DNA of 64,000 nt from Synechococcus sp. MW101C3 (GTDB taxonomy: Bacteria; Cyanobacteriota; Cyanobacteriia; PCC-6307; Cyanobiaceae), in contig NZ_NQKX01000001.1 of NCBI RefSeq assembly GCF_002252635.1, positions 310,001 through 374,000 on the forward strand, written 5' to 3'. Each line of letters starts with the position of its first letter. The stretch's first letter is position 1. Below are positions 36,044-45,824 of the stretch, piece by piece. The position numbers were made by a program, and so were the translations under genes. A model generated the notes under the pieces. That model was not told where the DNA came from. It saw only the letters and a program-made list of their open reading frames with translations, and ran no database searches.

Positions 36044-37171
36044 ATGGATGCTTCGAAGCCTTCGCTGAACGTTGAGGCCACGGCGACTCACGTTCAGCCT
36101 TCGCTCACACACCCAGAGCCTTCGCCCACACAGGTTCTGCCATCTGTCACCCCTCCGGACCCTGCCGCCACGACGTTGACCGTGGCGGTGTTTGATGCGA
36201 AGCCCTACGACCGGCTCCATCTCCCAGCGGCCACAGGCGCAGATGTGCAGCTTCGCTTTCTTGCCTTTCGCCTCACTGCGGATACTGCCGCCGCCGCTGA
36301 AGGGGCCAAGGCTGTCTGTGTCTTCGTCAACGATGTGGTCGACCGGGCCTGTATCCAGCAGCTGGTGGCGAGGGGCATCACACTGGTGGCCCTGCGTTGC
36401 ACCGGCTTCAACAATATCGATCTGGATTCAGCCAGGGAACTGGGGCTCACGGTGAACCATGTTCCGGCCTATTCCCCCTATGCGGTGGCTGAACATGCGG
36501 TGGCGTTGCTGCTGAGCCTGAACCGCAAGGTGCACCGGGCTTATAACCGGGTGCGGGAGATGAATTTCTCGCTGCAGGGCCTGGTGGGGAGCGATCTGCA
36601 TCGCAAGACGGTGGGAATCGTGGGTACGGGCAAGATCGGCAAGATCGTGGCGCGCATTCTTCACGGCTTCGGCATGGTGGTGGTGGCCTACGACCCCTAT
36701 CCCGACCCCGCCTGGGCGGCGCGGGAGGGCATCACCTATCTCGATCCGATCACATTGGCCTCGATGAGTGATGTGATCTCCCTGCACGTTCCGCTCACGC
36801 CGGAAACCCATCACATCATTCGGCGCGAAACCATTGAGCGCATGAAGCCGGGCGTGATTCTCGTCAATGTGAGCCGTGGCGGCCTGATTGACACCTCCGC
36901 GCTGATCGAGGCGCTCAAGTCGGGCCGGCTCGGTGGAGTGGCACTCGATGTCTATGAGGAAGAGGAGGGGGTGTTCTTCGAGGATCTCTCCAGCCATGTG
37001 CTTCAAGACGATCTGCTCGCCAGGCTGCTCACCTTCCCCAATGTGCTGATCACCGCCCACCAGGCCTTCCTCACCCACGAGGCGCTCGGTGATATCGCCC
37101 ACGTGACCGGTGTCAACCTGCGGGCACTGGCGGCGGCGCACCCCTTCCTGAAGGGCTCCGTGCTCACCTGA
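36044..37171 (+). CDS. D-2-hydroxyacid dehydrogenase, D-lactate dehydrogenase (LdhA)-like
   Basis: NAD-dependent reductase of the D-lactate dehydrogenase group, 375 residues from ATG 36044. The catalytic domain starts near 47 (LTVAVFDAKPYDRLHL). The nucleotide-binding motif is GIVGTGKIGKIVA (about 194-206); catalytic Arg lies in NVSRGGLIDT, Glu in DVYEEEEGVFFED and His in ITAHQAFLTHEA. Odd: a 46-residue Pro/Ser/Thr-rich N-terminal extension with seven-residue repeats. A role in fermentation or overflow metabolism is likely. It is 19 bp ahead of the cysteine lyase gene. Confidence 0.87.
   Translation: MDASKPSLNVEATATHVQPSLTHPEPSPTQVLPSVTPPDPAATTLTVAVFDAKPYDRLHLPAATGADVQLRFLAFRLTADTAAAAEGAKAVCVFVNDVVDRACIQQLVARGITLVALRCTGFNNIDLDSARELGLTVNHVPAYSPYAVAEHAVALLLSLNRKVHRAYNRVREMNFSLQGLVGSDLHRKTVGIVGTGKIGKIVARILHGFGMVVVAYDPYPDPAWAAREGITYLDPITLASMSDVISLHVPLTPETHHIIRRETIERMKPGVILVNVSRGGLIDTSALIEALKSGRLGGVALDVYEEEEGVFFEDLSSHVLQDDLLARLLTFPNVLITAHQAFLTHEALGDIAHVTGVNLRALAAAHPFLKGSVLT
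36095..36157 (+). repeat. Three 21-bp repeats coding xPSxTxx heptads
   Basis: Residues 18-38 of the dehydrogenase read QPSLTHP, EPSPTQV, LPSVTPP, three degenerate seven-residue units; the earlier KPSLNVE looks like a fourth, more distant one. At DNA level the units share a CCTTCGCYCACACA core in the first two copies. Confidence 0.7.
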
Positions 37172-37190
37172 CGACGGCATCGTTTCCCCC

Positions 37191-38372
37191 ATGGATCCAC
37201 ACACCCCTGCCCAGCTGCGGCAGCTCATGCCAGCGCTGGCGAACAAGAGCTACTTCAACTACGGCGGGCAGGGCCCGCTGCCGACGCCCTCGCTCGCGGC
37301 GATCACCGCCAGCTGGCAGCGGCTGCAGGAGCTGGGCCCGTTCACGACAGACGTCTGGCCATGGCTGTCAGCCCAACTGAGCAGCCTGCGCGGGGTTCTG
37401 GCGGCCGGTTGCGGCGTTCCTCCCGATCGGTTGGCGCTCACCGAGAACGTGTCGAGTGGCTGCGTGCTGCCGCTCTGGGGGCTCCCCTGGCAGCCCGGCG
37501 ACACCTTGCTGATCAGTGATTGCGAGCACCCCGGCATCGTGGCGGCCTGCCGCGAGCTGGCGCGCCGCGAAGGCCTCAGCCTCGACACCCTGGCGGTGAA
37601 GGAGATCCGCGGCGATTCCCCCGCTGCTGTGGATGACGCTGTGCTGGCGGCGCTCGAAGCCGCACTGACGCCGCGCACGCGCCTGGTGGTGCTCTCCCAC
37701 TTGCTCTGGAACACAGGCCTGGTGATGCCGATCGCGGCCGTGGCTGCGCGGCTGCGGGAGCATGGGCGCCAGCCATGGTTGCTGGTGGATGCGGCCCAGT
37801 CGGTGGGAAGCCTGCCCGTGGCTGAAGCCGCCAGCCAGGCCGACATCTACGCCTTCACCGGCCACAAGTGGTGCTGCGGCCCTGAAGGGCTGGGTGGGGT
37901 GGCGCTGTCGGCGCGGCTGCTGGTGGAGTCGCAGCCCACGCTGGGAGGCTGGCGCAGCCTGGCGAACGAATCCCAGGGGGGCAGTGCCTGGCACACCGAC
38001 AGCCGCCGCTTCGAGGTGGCCACCTCCTGCACGCCGCTGCTGGCAGGGTTGCACACCTCGCTGGCGTTGCTGGAGTCGCTGGGCTCGTGCGAGCAGCGGC
38101 TTTCGCTGATCCAGGAGCGCAGCGGCCAGCTGTGGCAGGGGCTGCAGGCGATTGATGGGATCACGCCGCTGCTGAGTGCAGCGCCACCCGCTGGCCTGGT
38201 GAGTTTCACCGTGGCCGGTCAGACCCCCCAGGCGGTGGTGGAGGCGCTGGGGAAGCAGGGACTCTGGCTGCGCAGCCTCGACGACCCGTGCTGTCTGCGG
38301 GCCTGCACCCATGTGACCACCAGCGCAGCCGAAGTGGAACGGCTGCTCGATGCCCTGTGTCAGCTGGTGTGA
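37191..38372 (+). CDS. Class V PLP enzyme, L-cysteine/cystine C-S lyase-like
   Basis: Fold-type I PLP enzyme of 393 residues in the cysteine desulfurase/NifS superfamily. The sequence around the Schiff-base Lys, FTGHKWCCGPEGLGG (about 222-236), resembles the cyanobacterial L-cysteine/cystine C-S lyase (C-DES) rather than SufS. The N-terminus (NKSYFNYGGQGPLPTPS) supports this. Other options are an isopenicillin N epimerase-like or a desulfurase role. Likely product: persulfide or sulfide plus pyruvate, feeding Fe-S assembly. Lies 19 bp after the dehydrogenase. Confidence 0.8.
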   Translation: MDPHTPAQLRQLMPALANKSYFNYGGQGPLPTPSLAAITASWQRLQELGPFTTDVWPWLSAQLSSLRGVLAAGCGVPPDRLALTENVSSGCVLPLWGLPWQPGDTLLISDCEHPGIVAACRELARREGLSLDTLAVKEIRGDSPAAVDDAVLAALEAALTPRTRLVVLSHLLWNTGLVMPIAAVAARLREHGRQPWLLVDAAQSVGSLPVAEAASQADIYAFTGHKWCCGPEGLGGVALSARLLVESQPTLGGWRSLANESQGGSAWHTDSRRFEVATSCTPLLAGLHTSLALLESLGSCEQRLSLIQERSGQLWQGLQAIDGITPLLSAAPPAGLVSFTVAGQTPQAVVEALGKQGLWLRSLDDPCCLRACTHVTTSAAEVERLLDALCQLV

Positions 38373-38427
38373 GGCGCCGGCGGTGACCCAGGAGGGCTCC
38401 GCCGACGGTGACGTGAGCCAGGAGCGT

Positions 38428-39171
38428 TCAGCCGACCGTGTCGGACGCCATCAGGGTGCGGTGAACCCAGCCCGCCAGCAGGGCGCCGGCAATCGGTGCC
38501 ACCCAGAACAGCCACAGCTGAGCCATGGCATCGCCGCCGACCCACACCGCCACGGCGGTGCTGCGGGCGGGGTTCACGGAGGTGTTGGTGACGGGGATGC
38601 TGATCAGGTGAATGAGGGTGAGGCTGAGACCGATCGGCACCCCGGCAAAGCCGCCGGGAGCCAGGCGATCGGTGGCGCCCATGATCACCAGCAGGAACAC
38701 GAACGTGAGGATCACCTCGATCACCAGCGCGGCCAGGAAGCCGTAGCCGCCGGGGGAGTGGGCTCCCCAGCCGTTGGTGGCCAGCGGATTGCCACCAGTG
38801 AGGGCGAAGCCCTCCCTGCCGCTGGCCACGAGCAGGATCACACCGCCGGCGATCACGCCGCCGAGCACCTGGGCGATCACGTAGGGCAGCAGCTGGGAGC
38901 CGGGAAACTTGCCGCCGGCCCACAGCCCGAAGCTGACGGCCGGGTTGATGTGACAGCCGGAGATGTGCCCGAAGGTGTAGACCATGGTCAGCAGGGTCAG
39001 ACCGAAGGCGAGCGAGACGCCGAGGAAGCCCAGGCCCAGAGGGTTGGCGGCGGGGTTGTCGTAGGGGAACACCGCTGCCAGCACGGCGCTGCCGCAGCCT
39101 CCGAGCACCAGCCAGAAGGTGCCGATCAGTTCAGCGAAGAACTTCTTCGCCAGTGGAACACTGGAGGCCAT
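38428..39171 (-). CDS. aqpZ: Aquaporin Z
   Basis: Water channel of 247 residues with six spans and two half-helices. Both NPA boxes are present: [12 protein letters not shown] (about 74-85) and [15 protein letters not shown] (about 199-213, NPARS as in AqpZ). The Cys and Arg of the selectivity filter fit a water-specific pore. Convergent with the cysteine lyase gene (55 bp apart). About 135 bp upstream, up to the murE stop, hold its promoter; no other gene is seen there. Confidence 0.95.
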   Translation of the reverse strand: MASSVPLAKKFFAELIGTFWLVLGGCGSAVLAAVFPYDNPAANPLGLGFLGVSLAFGLTLLTMVYTFGHISGCHINPAVSFGLWAGGKFPGSQLLPYVIAQVLGGVIAGGVILLVASGREGFALTGGNPLATNGWGAHSPGGYGFLAALVIEVILTFVFLLVIMGATDRLAPGGFAGVPIGLSLTLIHLISIPVTNTSVNPARSTAVAVWVGGDAMAQLWLFWVAPIAGALLAGWVHRTLMASDTVG

Positions 39172-39306
39172 GCGGGTTAAGCGGCGGTATCGCGGTTGAT
39201 CTTCTCACCGCCTGGTGCTGGTTTTCGGCCGTTTGTGTGTTCAGACGCACAGTTTTCAGGGGGGCGGTCAGTGTGCCTGCCGGCCCCTGCAAGGGTCGTT
39301 TCCTCC

Positions 39307-40839
39307 TCAGACGGTTCTGAGCTGCAGCGCCTTCTGCGCTTCTTCCCGGTCGTCGAAGTGGATCTTGGTGGTGCCAAGAATCTGATAGTCCTCATGGCCC
39401 TTGCCGGCGATCAGCACCAGATCGCCGGGCGCGGCGCTGGCGATGCCGAGGGCGATGGCGGTGGCCCGGTCTCCCTCCACCACCAGGTCGGTGCCGGCGG
39501 GAATGCCGGCCACCACGTCGTCGAGGATGCGCTGGGGGTCTTCCGTGCGCGGATTGTCGGAGGTGACCACCACCCGATCCGCCAGCCGGGCGGCGATCGC
39601 CGCCATCTGGGGCCGCTTGCCGCGGTCACGGTCACCGCCGCAGCCGAACACGCAGATCAGCCGGCCGGAGCAGAAGGGCCGGCAGGCGGCCAGGGCGTTC
39701 TCCAGCCCATCGGGGGTGTGGGCGTAGTCCACCAGCACCGCCGGCAGGTCAGTGCCGGCACCACCAGCCAGCACCACCCGCTCCATGCGGCCGGGCACCC
39801 CGCGGAAGCTGTCGATCGCCGCCAGCAGCGGGGCCAGATCCAGCCCCTGCTGCAGCAGGGCGCCCACCGCCTCCAGCAGGTTCATCAGGTTGAAGCGCCC
39901 CACCAGCGGCGAGCAGAACGGCCCTGAGCCCAGCGGGCTCACCAGGGTGCCGCTGACGCCATCGGCCCCGACCACCAGATCACGCACACCCAGCTCCGCC
40001 ACGCCCGCCCCCGCCGGCGCTTCGGCCGGTGTCGCCAGGGAGCAGCGCCAGAGTCGCTCGCCGAGGGTGTCCGTCAGGCGCTCCGCCAGCTGCGCGCCCC
40101 ACGGGTCGTCGATGTTCACCACGGCGCCCCCTGCCAGCCGCTCGGAGGCGAACAGCAGCGCCTTGGCCTCGAAGTAGGCCTGCATCGACGGGTGGTAGTC
40201 GAGGTGGTCCTGGGTGAGGTTGGTGAACACGGCACCGGCGAAGCGGCAGCCCGCCACCCGCGCTTGATCAAGGGCATGGGAGCTCACCTCCATCGCCCCG
40301 ACCCGGGCGCCTGCGGCCACCGCCTCGGCCAGTTGCCGCTGCAGCTCGTCGGCGAAGGCGGTGGTGTGCGAGGCGGTGGCGCTGTGTCCGGGCCAGCGGT
40401 TGCTGAGCGTGCCGAACAGGGCGACCGGCTGGCCGCAGGCGGCTGCCAGATGTTCGATCAGATGGGTGGTGGTGGTTTTGCCGTTGGTGCCGGTGACGCC
40501 GATCAGGGCCAGCTGCTGGCTGGGCTCCCCCCAGAAGGCCGCGGCCAGCCGTCCGGCAATTTCCGCCAGCGGTCCCTGCACCACCAGCACTGGGTCGGTG
40601 GCGGAGGGCGGGCACTGGGCGGCGGCCGCCGCGCCGATCACCGCAGCCACCGCGCCATTGCTCAGCGCCTTGGGCCAGAACACGCCGCCGTCCACCTGAC
40701 CACCGGGCACCCCCACGAACAGGGTGCCGGCGCCCACTTGGCGGGAATCGCAGCTCACGCCGGTGACGGTCTCATCCCCCAGGGTGCGGGGCACCTCCAG
40801 ACCGCTCTGGTGCAGGAGGGAATGGAGAGGCTGGGTCAT
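39307..40839 (-). CDS. murE: UDP-N-acetylmuramoyl-L-alanyl-D-glutamate--2,6-diaminopimelate ligase
   Basis: Adds meso-diaminopimelate to the peptidoglycan precursor in the cytosol; 510 residues, normal length. ATP loop [17 protein letters not shown] (about 113-129), the carbamylated-lysine region in the central domain ([14 protein letters not shown]), and DNPR in [12 protein letters not shown], the motif that marks diaminopimelate rather than lysine specificity. The glutaredoxin-like gene lies 45 bp upstream on the same strand and could be co-transcribed. Confidence 0.96.
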   Translation of the reverse strand: MTQPLHSLLHQSGLEVPRTLGDETVTGVSCDSRQVGAGTLFVGVPGGQVDGGVFWPKALSNGAVAAVIGAAAAAQCPPSATDPVLVVQGPLAEIAGRLAAAFWGEPSQQLALIGVTGTNGKTTTTHLIEHLAAACGQPVALFGTLSNRWPGHSATASHTTAFADELQRQLAEAVAAGARVGAMEVSSHALDQARVAGCRFAGAVFTNLTQDHLDYHPSMQAYFEAKALLFASERLAGGAVVNIDDPWGAQLAERLTDTLGERLWRCSLATPAEAPAGAGVAELGVRDLVVGADGVSGTLVSPLGSGPFCSPLVGRFNLMNLLEAVGALLQQGLDLAPLLAAIDSFRGVPGRMERVVLAGGAGTDLPAVLVDYAHTPDGLENALAACRPFCSGRLICVFGCGGDRDRGKRPQMAAIAARLADRVVVTSDNPRTEDPQRILDDVVAGIPAGTDLVVEGDRATAIALGIASAAPGDLVLIAGKGHEDYQILGTTKIHFDDREEAQKALQLRTV

Positions 40840-40884
40840 GGGGGTGGGGGCAGCCGCCGCCGTGGGATCGGGGTTCGCAGGGTT

Positions 40885-41187
40885 TTAGGCGGATTCGGGG
40901 GCATCCGATAGCGCTGCCAGACACTTCCTCAGCCAGCGGTCGAGGGCGGCCCCGCTGAGCCGCGGCGATGCCCGCGGCAATTCCTGCAGCTGATCGGCGC
41001 GCCGTACAGCCAGCACCGGAATCTCCAGCCCGTAACGGGCCTCGAGCGCGGGGTCGCTCGCCACATCCACCAGCACCAGGTCGGGACGGGGTTCAAGCGC
41101 CCGCAGCCGTTGCTCCAGCCCGTCGCAGAGGCAACAGCCGTCGCGCCGGTAGAGCGTCAGAGGGGGCAGGCCGGCCGTGGCGGTCAT
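40885..41187 (-). CDS. Glutaredoxin-like (DUF836) protein
   Basis: Small thioredoxin-fold protein of 100 residues from ATG 41187. It starts PPLTLYRRDGCCLCDGLEQR, with the CCLC redox site, and has the cis-Pro region LEIPVLAVR. The frame is open to 41331 but that part overlaps yidD. DUF836 proteins are found in many bacteria; the physiological partner is unknown. Upstream gene of murE, downstream of yidD. Confidence 0.83.
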   Translation of the reverse strand: MTATAGLPPLTLYRRDGCCLCDGLEQRLRALEPRPDLVLVDVASDPALEARYGLEIPVLAVRRADQLQELPRASPRLSGAALDRWLRKCLAALSDAPESA

Positions 41188-41215
41188 CAGCAAGGGAGGG
41201 TGTGGGGGGAGAGCT

Positions 41216-41482
41216 TCAATCGGGAACCGGATCGCAGCCGCACGGGGTGAAGGGGTGACAGCGCAGCAGGCGGCGGGCCGTGAGCCAACCACCCCGCCAG
41301 GGGCCATGGCGTTGAATGGCCTCCAGGCCATAGGCGCTGCAGCTGGGGATGAAGCGGCAGCGGGGCCCCAGCAGGGGAGACAGCCACTGCCGGTAGGCCT
41401 GGATCAGGCCCATAAGCACCCTCGCGACCAGGGCGGAGAGGGCGTTGGCCCGGAAAGATAGAGTGATGGGCTGGCGTTCCAC
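41216..41482 (-). CDS. yidD: Membrane protein insertion efficiency factor YidD
   Basis: Small amphipathic membrane-associated protein that assists YidC. The diagnostic core is [20 protein letters not shown] followed by [15 protein letters not shown] and the C-terminal [13 protein letters not shown]. The start is unclear: GTG 41482 (88 residues) is used here; ATG 41527 and ATG 41413 are alternatives. It is divergent from rpsD and apart from the rpmH-yidC operon at 31-34 kb. Confidence 0.88.
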   Translation of the reverse strand: MERQPITLSFRANALSALVARVLMGLIQAYRQWLSPLLGPRCRFIPSCSAYGLEAIQRHGPWRGGWLTARRLLRCHPFTPCGCDPVPD

Positions 41483-41565
41483 TGCCGGGAGCTGCCGAGG
41501 GAAACCTCCAGCATGCTCCCAGGTCAACGGCGGCGCCGGTCCATCCCTTTGAACAGCTTTCCCCG

Positions 41566-42174
41566 ATGTCCCGATACCGCGGCCCTCGCCTGAGGATCAC
41601 GCGGCGCTTGGGAGACCTCCCCGGTCTCACCCGTAAGTCCGCCAAGCGGGCTTATCCCCCCGGTCAGCACGGCCAAGCCCGTCGCAAGCGCTCCGAATAC
41701 GCCATCCGCCTGGAAGAGAAGCAGAAGCTTCGCTTCAACTACGGCATCTCCGAGCGCCAGCTCGTGCGCTACGTGAAGAAAGCGCGCGCCCAGGAAGGTT
41801 CCACCGGAACCAACCTGCTCAAACTGCTCGAGAACCGTCTCGACAACGTCTGCTTCCGTCTCGGCTTCGGCCCCACCGTGCCCGGCGCCCGCCAGCTGGT
41901 GAACCACGGCCACATCACCGTGAATGGCCGTGTCGTTGACATCCCCAGCTATCAGTGCCGAGCCGGTGATGTGATCATCGTGCGTCAGCGCAAGGCCAGC
42001 AAGCAGCTGGCTGAAGGCAACCTGGAGTTCCCAGGCCTCTCCAACATCCCCCCCAACCTCGAGCTCGACAAAGCCAAGCTCTCGGCCAAGGTCAACGGCC
42101 GCATTGAGCGTGAATGGGTGGCGCTGGAGATCAACGAACTGCTGGTGGTGGAGTACTACTCCCGCAAGGTGTGA
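41566..42174 (+). CDS. rpsD: 30S ribosomal protein S4
   Basis: Primary 16S rRNA-binding protein; 202 residues. N-terminus [20 protein letters not shown] and the S4 RNA-binding domain (about 90-150, [19 protein letters not shown], then [19 protein letters not shown]). No N-terminal zinc-binding Cys set, the usual cyanobacterial form. It is a single-gene unit with its own terminator; the leader is pyrimidine-rich. Confidence 0.97.
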   Translation: MSRYRGPRLRITRRLGDLPGLTRKSAKRAYPPGQHGQARRKRSEYAIRLEEKQKLRFNYGISERQLVRYVKKARAQEGSTGTNLLKLLENRLDNVCFRLGFGPTVPGARQLVNHGHITVNGRVVDIPSYQCRAGDVIIVRQRKASKQLAEGNLEFPGLSNIPPNLELDKAKLSAKVNGRIEREWVALEINELLVVEYYSRKV

Positions 42175-42212
42175 CCCTCGGGATCCTCCCCATCCAGCTT
42201 TGGTTCACCACA

Positions 42213-42235
42213 CCCCGCCCTCGGCGGGGTTTTTT
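42213..42235 (+). terminator. Rho-independent terminator after rpsD
   Basis: Perfect 7-bp GC stem CCCCGCC / GGCGGGG with a CTC loop followed directly by six T, 39 bp after the rpsD stop. This is one of the two clearest intrinsic terminators in the window. Confidence 0.92.
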
Positions 42236-42333
42236 CATGGTCGAGCTCTGGCTTGCACTCTCACAGTTCCGCAAGGGCTGTACTGAGCCGTCGCAGACGA
42301 CGGCCAAGCCTCAGCCGGCGCGGCCAGCCGCCC

Positions 42334-43242
42334 TCAGCCGCTGATCAGCTGCTCCAAGGCGGCGGTCACATCCGGCTGGCGCATCAGTGCTTCCCCCACC
42401 AGCACCGCATCGGCGCCGGCGCTCTGCACCCGGTCGAGGTCGTCGCGGCTGAACAGCCCCGATTCGCTCACCAGCAGTACTCCCCGCTGCCGCACCTGAT
42501 CGCCGAAACGGACCATCAGTTGCTCGGTGGTGGCGAGATCGGTGTGGAAGCTGGTGAGGTCGCGGTTGTTGATGCCGATCAGGGTGTGAGCCGCCGTGAT
42601 TGGCTCCGACCAGATGGGCAGGCGCAGCATCCGCTCCAGCTCGTCGGCGTCATGCACCTCCACCAGCACGGCCAGCCCCAGGGCACGGGCCACCTTCATC
42701 AGGTAAACCACGTCCTGGTCGGTGAGAATCGCCGCGATCAGCAGGGCCGCATCGGCGCCGGCGGCGCGTGCCTGGTGCAGCTGGTAGGGGGAAAGGATGA
42801 AGTCCTTGCAGAGCAGGGGCAGATCCACCACCTGGCGCACCTCAACCAGCACCTCGAAGCCGCCCTGGAAAAACCTCTTGTCGGTGAGCACCGACAGGCA
42901 GCTGGCGCCACCGGCCGCATAGCCCCTGGCAATGGCCACCGGATCGAAATCGGCGCGGATCACGCCTTTGCTGGGGCTGGCTTTCTTGATCTCGGCGATC
43001 ACCGCGGGCTTGCGGCAGCTCGCCCGCAGCGCGGCAACGAAATCACGGGTGGGGGGCAGGTCGCGCAGTTGGCGCTGCAGCGTTTCCAGCGGCACCCGCT
43101 CTCTGGCGGCGGCCACCTCGCGATCTTTCTCCCAGACGATCCGCTCGAGGATGTGCTGGGGCTCCTGCTCGGGATGGGGAATGCCGAACTGAAGATTGGC
43201 CACCTTCACCGGCGGATTGGGTGGACGGCGACGAATCTCCAA
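42334..43242 (-). CDS. trpC: Indole-3-glycerol phosphate synthase
   Basis: Ring-closing step of tryptophan synthesis; TIM barrel of about 302 residues. Catalytic and phosphate-binding motifs: [58 protein letters not shown]. The cyanobacterial N-terminal extension [13 protein letters not shown] is present. I prefer a TTG at 43242, preceded by CTGAGG, since homologues start at xEIRRRPPN; a GTG at 43281 is the other choice. About 70 bp after lpdA on the same strand. Confidence 0.93.
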   Translation of the reverse strand: MEIRRRPPNPPVKVANLQFGIPHPEQEPQHILERIVWEKDREVAAARERVPLETLQRQLRDLPPTRDFVAALRASCRKPAVIAEIKKASPSKGVIRADFDPVAIARGYAAGGASCLSVLTDKRFFQGGFEVLVEVRQVVDLPLLCKDFILSPYQLHQARAAGADAALLIAAILTDQDVVYLMKVARALGLAVLVEVHDADELERMLRLPIWSEPITAAHTLIGINNRDLTSFHTDLATTEQLMVRFGDQVRQRGVLLVSESGLFSRDDLDRVQSAGADAVLVGEALMRQPDVTAALEQLISG

Positions 43243-43311
43243 AGCCTCAGGGCAACAGGAGCCGATCGTAAGGGCGGGCACCGAGACGGCCCGTGAGTGG
43301 GCCAGGCCTCA

Positions 43312-44760
43312 TCAGGCCACGGCCATGGCCGCCTGCTTGTAGGCCACCTCCACCACTTCACTGAGGGTGGGGTGGGTGTGCACTTCCGTGGCGAGGTCCC
43401 CCACCCGCTGGCGGCGGGCCACGGCGTTGGCGACCTCCTGAATCAGGTCGGCGGCGTGCAATCCATAGATGTGGGCGCCCAGCACCTCGCCGGTGTCCTT
43501 GCGGAACAGCAGCTTCATCAGCCCATCGCTTTCCAGTTCCGCCAGCGCCTTGGAGTTGGCCTTGAAGTAACTGCGCACGCTGCCTAGCTCAAACCCCTCG
43601 GCCGCCGCCAGCGCCTTGGCGTCGGCTTCGCTCAGGCCCACCGAGCTGATCTCGGGATGGGTGAAGGTGGCTGCCGGAATGGAGCGGTAGTCGATCGCAC
43701 GCGCATGGCCAAGGATGTTGTCCACTGCCACGGTGCCCTGGGCGGCGGCGGTGTGGGCCAGCATCATCTTTCCGGTCACGTCGCCCACGGCCCAGAGATG
43801 GGGCACGGGCGTCTCGCCCGCCAGCACCTGGAGCTGGTCGTTCACGGGGATGAAGCCGCGGTTGGTTTCCACGCCCACGCTGGCCAGGTGTAGATCCTTG
43901 CTCACCGGCACCCGCCCGGTGGCCACCAGCACCGCATCCACTTCCAGCACCTCCACCAGCTCCTTGGTGGCCATGGCGGCCAGTTCGATCCGTACCGGCG
44001 CCCCCGGGGTCACCTTGCGGGCCAGCAGACCGGCCCGGGTGTCGATGTCCCGGCCGTCGATCAGGTGGCGAGCGGCGATCTTGGCGATGTCGGGATCAAA
44101 GGTGGGCATCACCCGATCGAGCGCCTCGATCATCGTGACCTCGCAACCCAGTGCCGTGTACACATCGGCGAATTCCAGGCCGATGTAGCCGCTGCCCACG
44201 ATGGCGATCCAGCGGGGCAGCCACTCCAGGCTGATCGCTTCGTCGCTGGTGAACACCGTGCGTCCGTCGGTTTCGATTCCGGGCGGCACGAAGGGATCCG
44301 AGCCGGTAGCCACGATCACATCGCGGGCGGTGAACACCTGTTCCACCCCGTTGCTCTGGCGCACCGCCACCCGCTGATGCCCGTCGAGGCGCCCCTTGCC
44401 CCGCAGGATCACGGCCCCCGACCGCTCCAGGGTCTTGGTGAGATTGGTGCGGATCGTGGCCACCAGCTGATTGGCGTGATCGGCGATCTTCTGCCGCTCG
44501 AAGCGCACCGGCGCGGCGTGGATGCCGAAACCTTGCAGGTGCTTGGCATCAGCCAGCTCCCGCACCCGGCCACTGGCGGCCAGCAGCGCCTTGGAGGGCA
44601 CGCAGCCGCGGTTCACGCAGGTGCCGCCCATGTCACGCGATTCGATGATCGCCGTGCGCAGGCCATGGTCGGCCGCATGCTTGGCCGCATCGAAGCCGCC
44701 GTAGCCGGCGCCGATCACGATCACGTCGTAGTCGAAGGAAAAGGCGCTGCTGTCGCTCAC
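43312..44760 (-). CDS. lpdA: Dihydrolipoyl dehydrogenase
   Basis: FAD disulfide reductase serving pyruvate dehydrogenase and glycine cleavage (E3/L-protein); 482 residues from GTG 44760. FAD motif VIVIGAGYGGFDAA at about 13-26, redox disulfide GGTCVNRGCVPSK, NAD motif IAIVGSGYIGLEFA, and the C-terminal dimer His-Glu region VHTHPTLSEVVEV. The frame is open to 44979 but the upstream part lies in the methylase gene. Between the SpoU methylase and trpC on the minus strand. Confidence 0.95.
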   Translation of the reverse strand: MSDSSAFSFDYDVIVIGAGYGGFDAAKHAADHGLRTAIIESRDMGGTCVNRGCVPSKALLAASGRVRELADAKHLQGFGIHAAPVRFERQKIADHANQLVATIRTNLTKTLERSGAVILRGKGRLDGHQRVAVRQSNGVEQVFTARDVIVATGSDPFVPPGIETDGRTVFTSDEAISLEWLPRWIAIVGSGYIGLEFADVYTALGCEVTMIEALDRVMPTFDPDIAKIAARHLIDGRDIDTRAGLLARKVTPGAPVRIELAAMATKELVEVLEVDAVLVATGRVPVSKDLHLASVGVETNRGFIPVNDQLQVLAGETPVPHLWAVGDVTGKMMLAHTAAAQGTVAVDNILGHARAIDYRSIPAATFTHPEISSVGLSEADAKALAAAEGFELGSVRSYFKANSKALAELESDGLMKLLFRKDTGEVLGAHIYGLHAADLIQEVANAVARRQRVGDLATEVHTHPTLSEVVEVAYKQAAMAVA

Positions 44761-44771
44761 CGGGGCGTGTC

Positions 44772-45824
44772 TCAGGGAGTGACCGGCATTCTCTCCTGTT
44801 GCTGGCGCCAGCGTTCCAGCAACAGGGGCCCGGCCGCCACGGCCACGTTGAGGGATTCCACGGCGGCGCTGTGGGGAATCGTGACCCGGTGGCTGCAACA
44901 GCTGAGCAGCTCGGCGCTCAGCCCTGCACCTTCGTTGCCCAGCAACAGCACGGTTGGCAGCGTCCAGTCGAGCTGCCAATAGGGAATCGCGGCAGTGTCG
45001 GCCCCAGAGGCGCTGGCCTCAGAGGCGGTGGGTGCGCTGCGGGCCATCACGGTGGTGGCCACCACCTGGGCCCCTTGCGCGCGGGCCTGCTGCAGGCGCA
45101 GGGCGAGGCCTTCGAGGCGCTCAAGCGGCAGGGTGAGGGCCGCGCCGGCGGAGGCGCGCACCACTTTCGGTTGCCAGGGGTCGGCGCCACCGGCCAACCA
45201 CAGCGCCTCGACCCCGGCCGCCAGGGCCGTGCGCATCAAGGTGCCCAGGTTGCCCGGATCCTGCAATTGCTCCAGGGCCAGCACGAACCCCGGCCTGGCG
45301 GGCGCGGCGGGACGGGGCAGGGCCAGGCTCAGCACCACCCCATCGGGATGCTGGGTGGTGGCCGCGGCCGCCAGCACCGCCTCATCCACCGGCTGCAGCA
45401 CCGCCGCCATCGACGGATGCTGGTGTAGCAGGGCCTGATGGGCCTCGATCCAGGCGGGTGTGGCGAGCAGTTCGCCCGCGGCCAGGCCAAGTCGGGCGGC
45501 TTCCTCGATCAGGTGGGTGCCTTCCAGCAGCACGCGTCCCTGGTCGCGCCGTCCACGGGATTCATGCAAGGCGCGGAAGCGCCCCACAACTGGATTGCGC
45601 CGGCTGGTGATCAGCGGACGAAAGAACGTTGCTGGCTCCCGCGACTCTGAAGGCTGGCCAGTGGCCTCATAGTGGCTCTGTTCGGCAGATTGGCCAGATT
45701 GTCTTGGCTCTGCAGATTGCAGTGGCTCACCAGGTTGGCTGGGGTCGCCGGATTTCCGGAGTTCTTGGGCTGGCCAGGGGCCGCCGGCCTGCGGTAGTTC
45801 AGAAGACCTGATGTTTTCTGACAT
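44772..45824 (-). CDS. SpoU/TrmH-family RNA 2'-O-methyltransferase
   Basis: SPOUT-class RNA ribose methylase, probably acting on 23S rRNA or tRNA. The substrate-binding domain begins RRNPVVGRFRALHESRGRR (about 75-93), and the trefoil knot motifs are QDPGNLGTLMRTALAAG, LLLGNEGAGLS and IPHSAAVESLNVAVAAG. From ATG 45824 it has 350 residues; the first about 70 are a Gln/Ser/Pro-rich low-complexity stretch with imperfect repeats (QSGQSAEQS), unlike the family norm of about 270, so a later start or a species-specific tail is possible. Overlaps the upstream small gene by 26 bp. Confidence 0.88.
   Translation of the reverse strand: MSENIRSSELPQAGGPWPAQELRKSGDPSQPGEPLQSAEPRQSGQSAEQSHYEATGQPSESREPATFFRPLITSRRNPVVGRFRALHESRGRRDQGRVLLEGTHLIEEAARLGLAAGELLATPAWIEAHQALLHQHPSMAAVLQPVDEAVLAAAATTQHPDGVVLSLALPRPAAPARPGFVLALEQLQDPGNLGTLMRTALAAGVEALWLAGGADPWQPKVVRASAGAALTLPLERLEGLALRLQQARAQGAQVVATTVMARSAPTASEASASGADTAAIPYWQLDWTLPTVLLLGNEGAGLSAELLSCCSHRVTIPHSAAVESLNVAVAAGPLLLERWRQQQERMPVTP

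Noticed and set aside
39177-39395. Small minus-strand frame between aqpZ and murE
   Set aside because: It is Arg/Ser/Thr/Lys-rich, overlaps the end of murE and has no recognisable feature; the gap is better explained as the aqpZ upstream region.
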